Below are positions 40,157 to 40,240 of a DNA stretch of 40,240 bases, in pieces (within the stretch, counting starts at the first letter, position 1; every line of letters starts with the position of its first letter). The stretch comes from Sideroxydans sp. Its GTDB lineage: Bacteria > Pseudomonadota > Gammaproteobacteria > Burkholderiales > Gallionellaceae. The notes below the pieces were generated by a model that made no database searches, was not told the DNA's origin, and was given only the letters and a program-made list of their open reading frames with translations. Both the position numbers and the translations under genes were made by a program. The stretch lies in NCBI GenBank assembly GCA_028710605.1, contig JAQTTU010000017.1, forward strand, positions 1-40,240, read 5' to 3'.

Positions 40157-40195
40157 TTGCAAGAATTCAGTGCGTCGAGTACAGAATTCTTGCAA
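40157..40195. repeat. Inverted repeat TTGCAAGAATTC / GAATTCTTGCAA before the last ORF
   Basis: Perfect 12-bp arms at 40157-40168 and 40184-40195 with a 15-bp spacer. The second arm ends two bases before the ATG at 40197, so the transcript start would be locked in a hairpin. Such leader hairpins are known in some IS elements, where they hold down transposase translation. Confidence 0.7.
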
Positions 40196-40196
40196 T

Positions 40197-40240
40197 ATGA
40201 AATCACGTAAAGCAGTGCAAATTCCCCAAGCAGACATGTT
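40197..40240 (+). CDS. Possible transposase, first 14 residues only
   Basis: ATG at 40197 opens MKSRKAVQIPQADM(F), continuing beyond the window. The start resembles IS5-type transposases that begin with a short basic stretch and 'Q-x-D-[ML]-F'. Too little is visible for a firm call; the preceding hairpins support an IS end. Confidence 0.35.
   Translation, partial: MKSRKAVQIPQADM

Overview
The window looks like part of a betaproteobacterial chromosome, most plausibly Nitrosomonadales/Gallionellaceae-like. This placement is an inference from gene content: the dusB-fis-purH-purD-hemF run, recG-ubiC-ubiA, a ubiquinone pathway, aerobic HemF, Dps, and moderately GC-rich DNA with many short palindromic repeats. 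It cannot be confirmed without a search.

Layout. 1-1800 is the end of an AT-richer integrated element next to tRNA-Pro(CGG). It holds a tyrosine integrase cut by an IS256-family insertion sequence, an excisionase-like gene, a divergent Cro/C1-type repressor and 11-bp-phased direct repeats. 1909-6437 (minus) holds ispB, an MHS-type MFS transporter, a membrane protein and a BNR-repeat sialidase-like lipoprotein-sized exported protein. 6646-14284 (plus) is a long run: two paralogous Ser/Thr kinases with C-terminal cyclic-nucleotide-binding domains flanking a RidA gene, a nucleotidyltransferase-fold gene with a 58-aa partner, recG, ubiC and ubiA. 14399-18920 holds dps, a divergent methyltransferase, an aldehyde dehydrogenase and a GMC oxidoreductase. 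19003-20582 holds two broken genes. 20603-27399 (minus) reads dusB, a possible 37-aa ORF, fis, purH, purD, vapB, vapC, tsaC, hemF. 27488-29439 (plus) has a UbiH-type hydroxylase and dsbC. 29669-33028 (minus) has RNase P RNA, ppx, phoU and rpiA. 33156-34805 (plus) has tRNA-Ala(CGC), then a C_GCAxxG_C_C protein coupled to a PDC-sensor-like protein behind a clear promoter with a palindromic operator. 34864-37433 (minus) has a 23-aa basic protein, a DUF2461 protein, a RIO-like kinase, a DUF3820 protein and an HNH nuclease. 37547-38041 is a decayed BrnT/BrnA module. 38154-40001 is a YheS-type ABC-F ATPase. The last bases hold two inverted repeats and the first codons of a probable transposase.

The most striking property is not one gene but the repeats. 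Several unrelated families of ~50-160 bp palindromic elements fill intergenic gaps. They also enter genes: in-frame peptides in the sialidase, RecG and the UbiH-type hydroxylase; stop codons for UbiC and DUF3820; and a 162-bp TA-flanked element inside a secreted-protein pseudogene. One family (four copies, three exactly 115 bp) has 28-bp inverted arms and an inner stem with compensatory changes, resembling REPIN/MITE elements. The in-frame copies recall Rickettsia palindromic elements. The second point of interest is the kinase-RidA-kinase arrangement, a compact candidate signalling module joining Hanks-type kinases, cyclic-nucleotide sensing and reactive-enamine detoxification.
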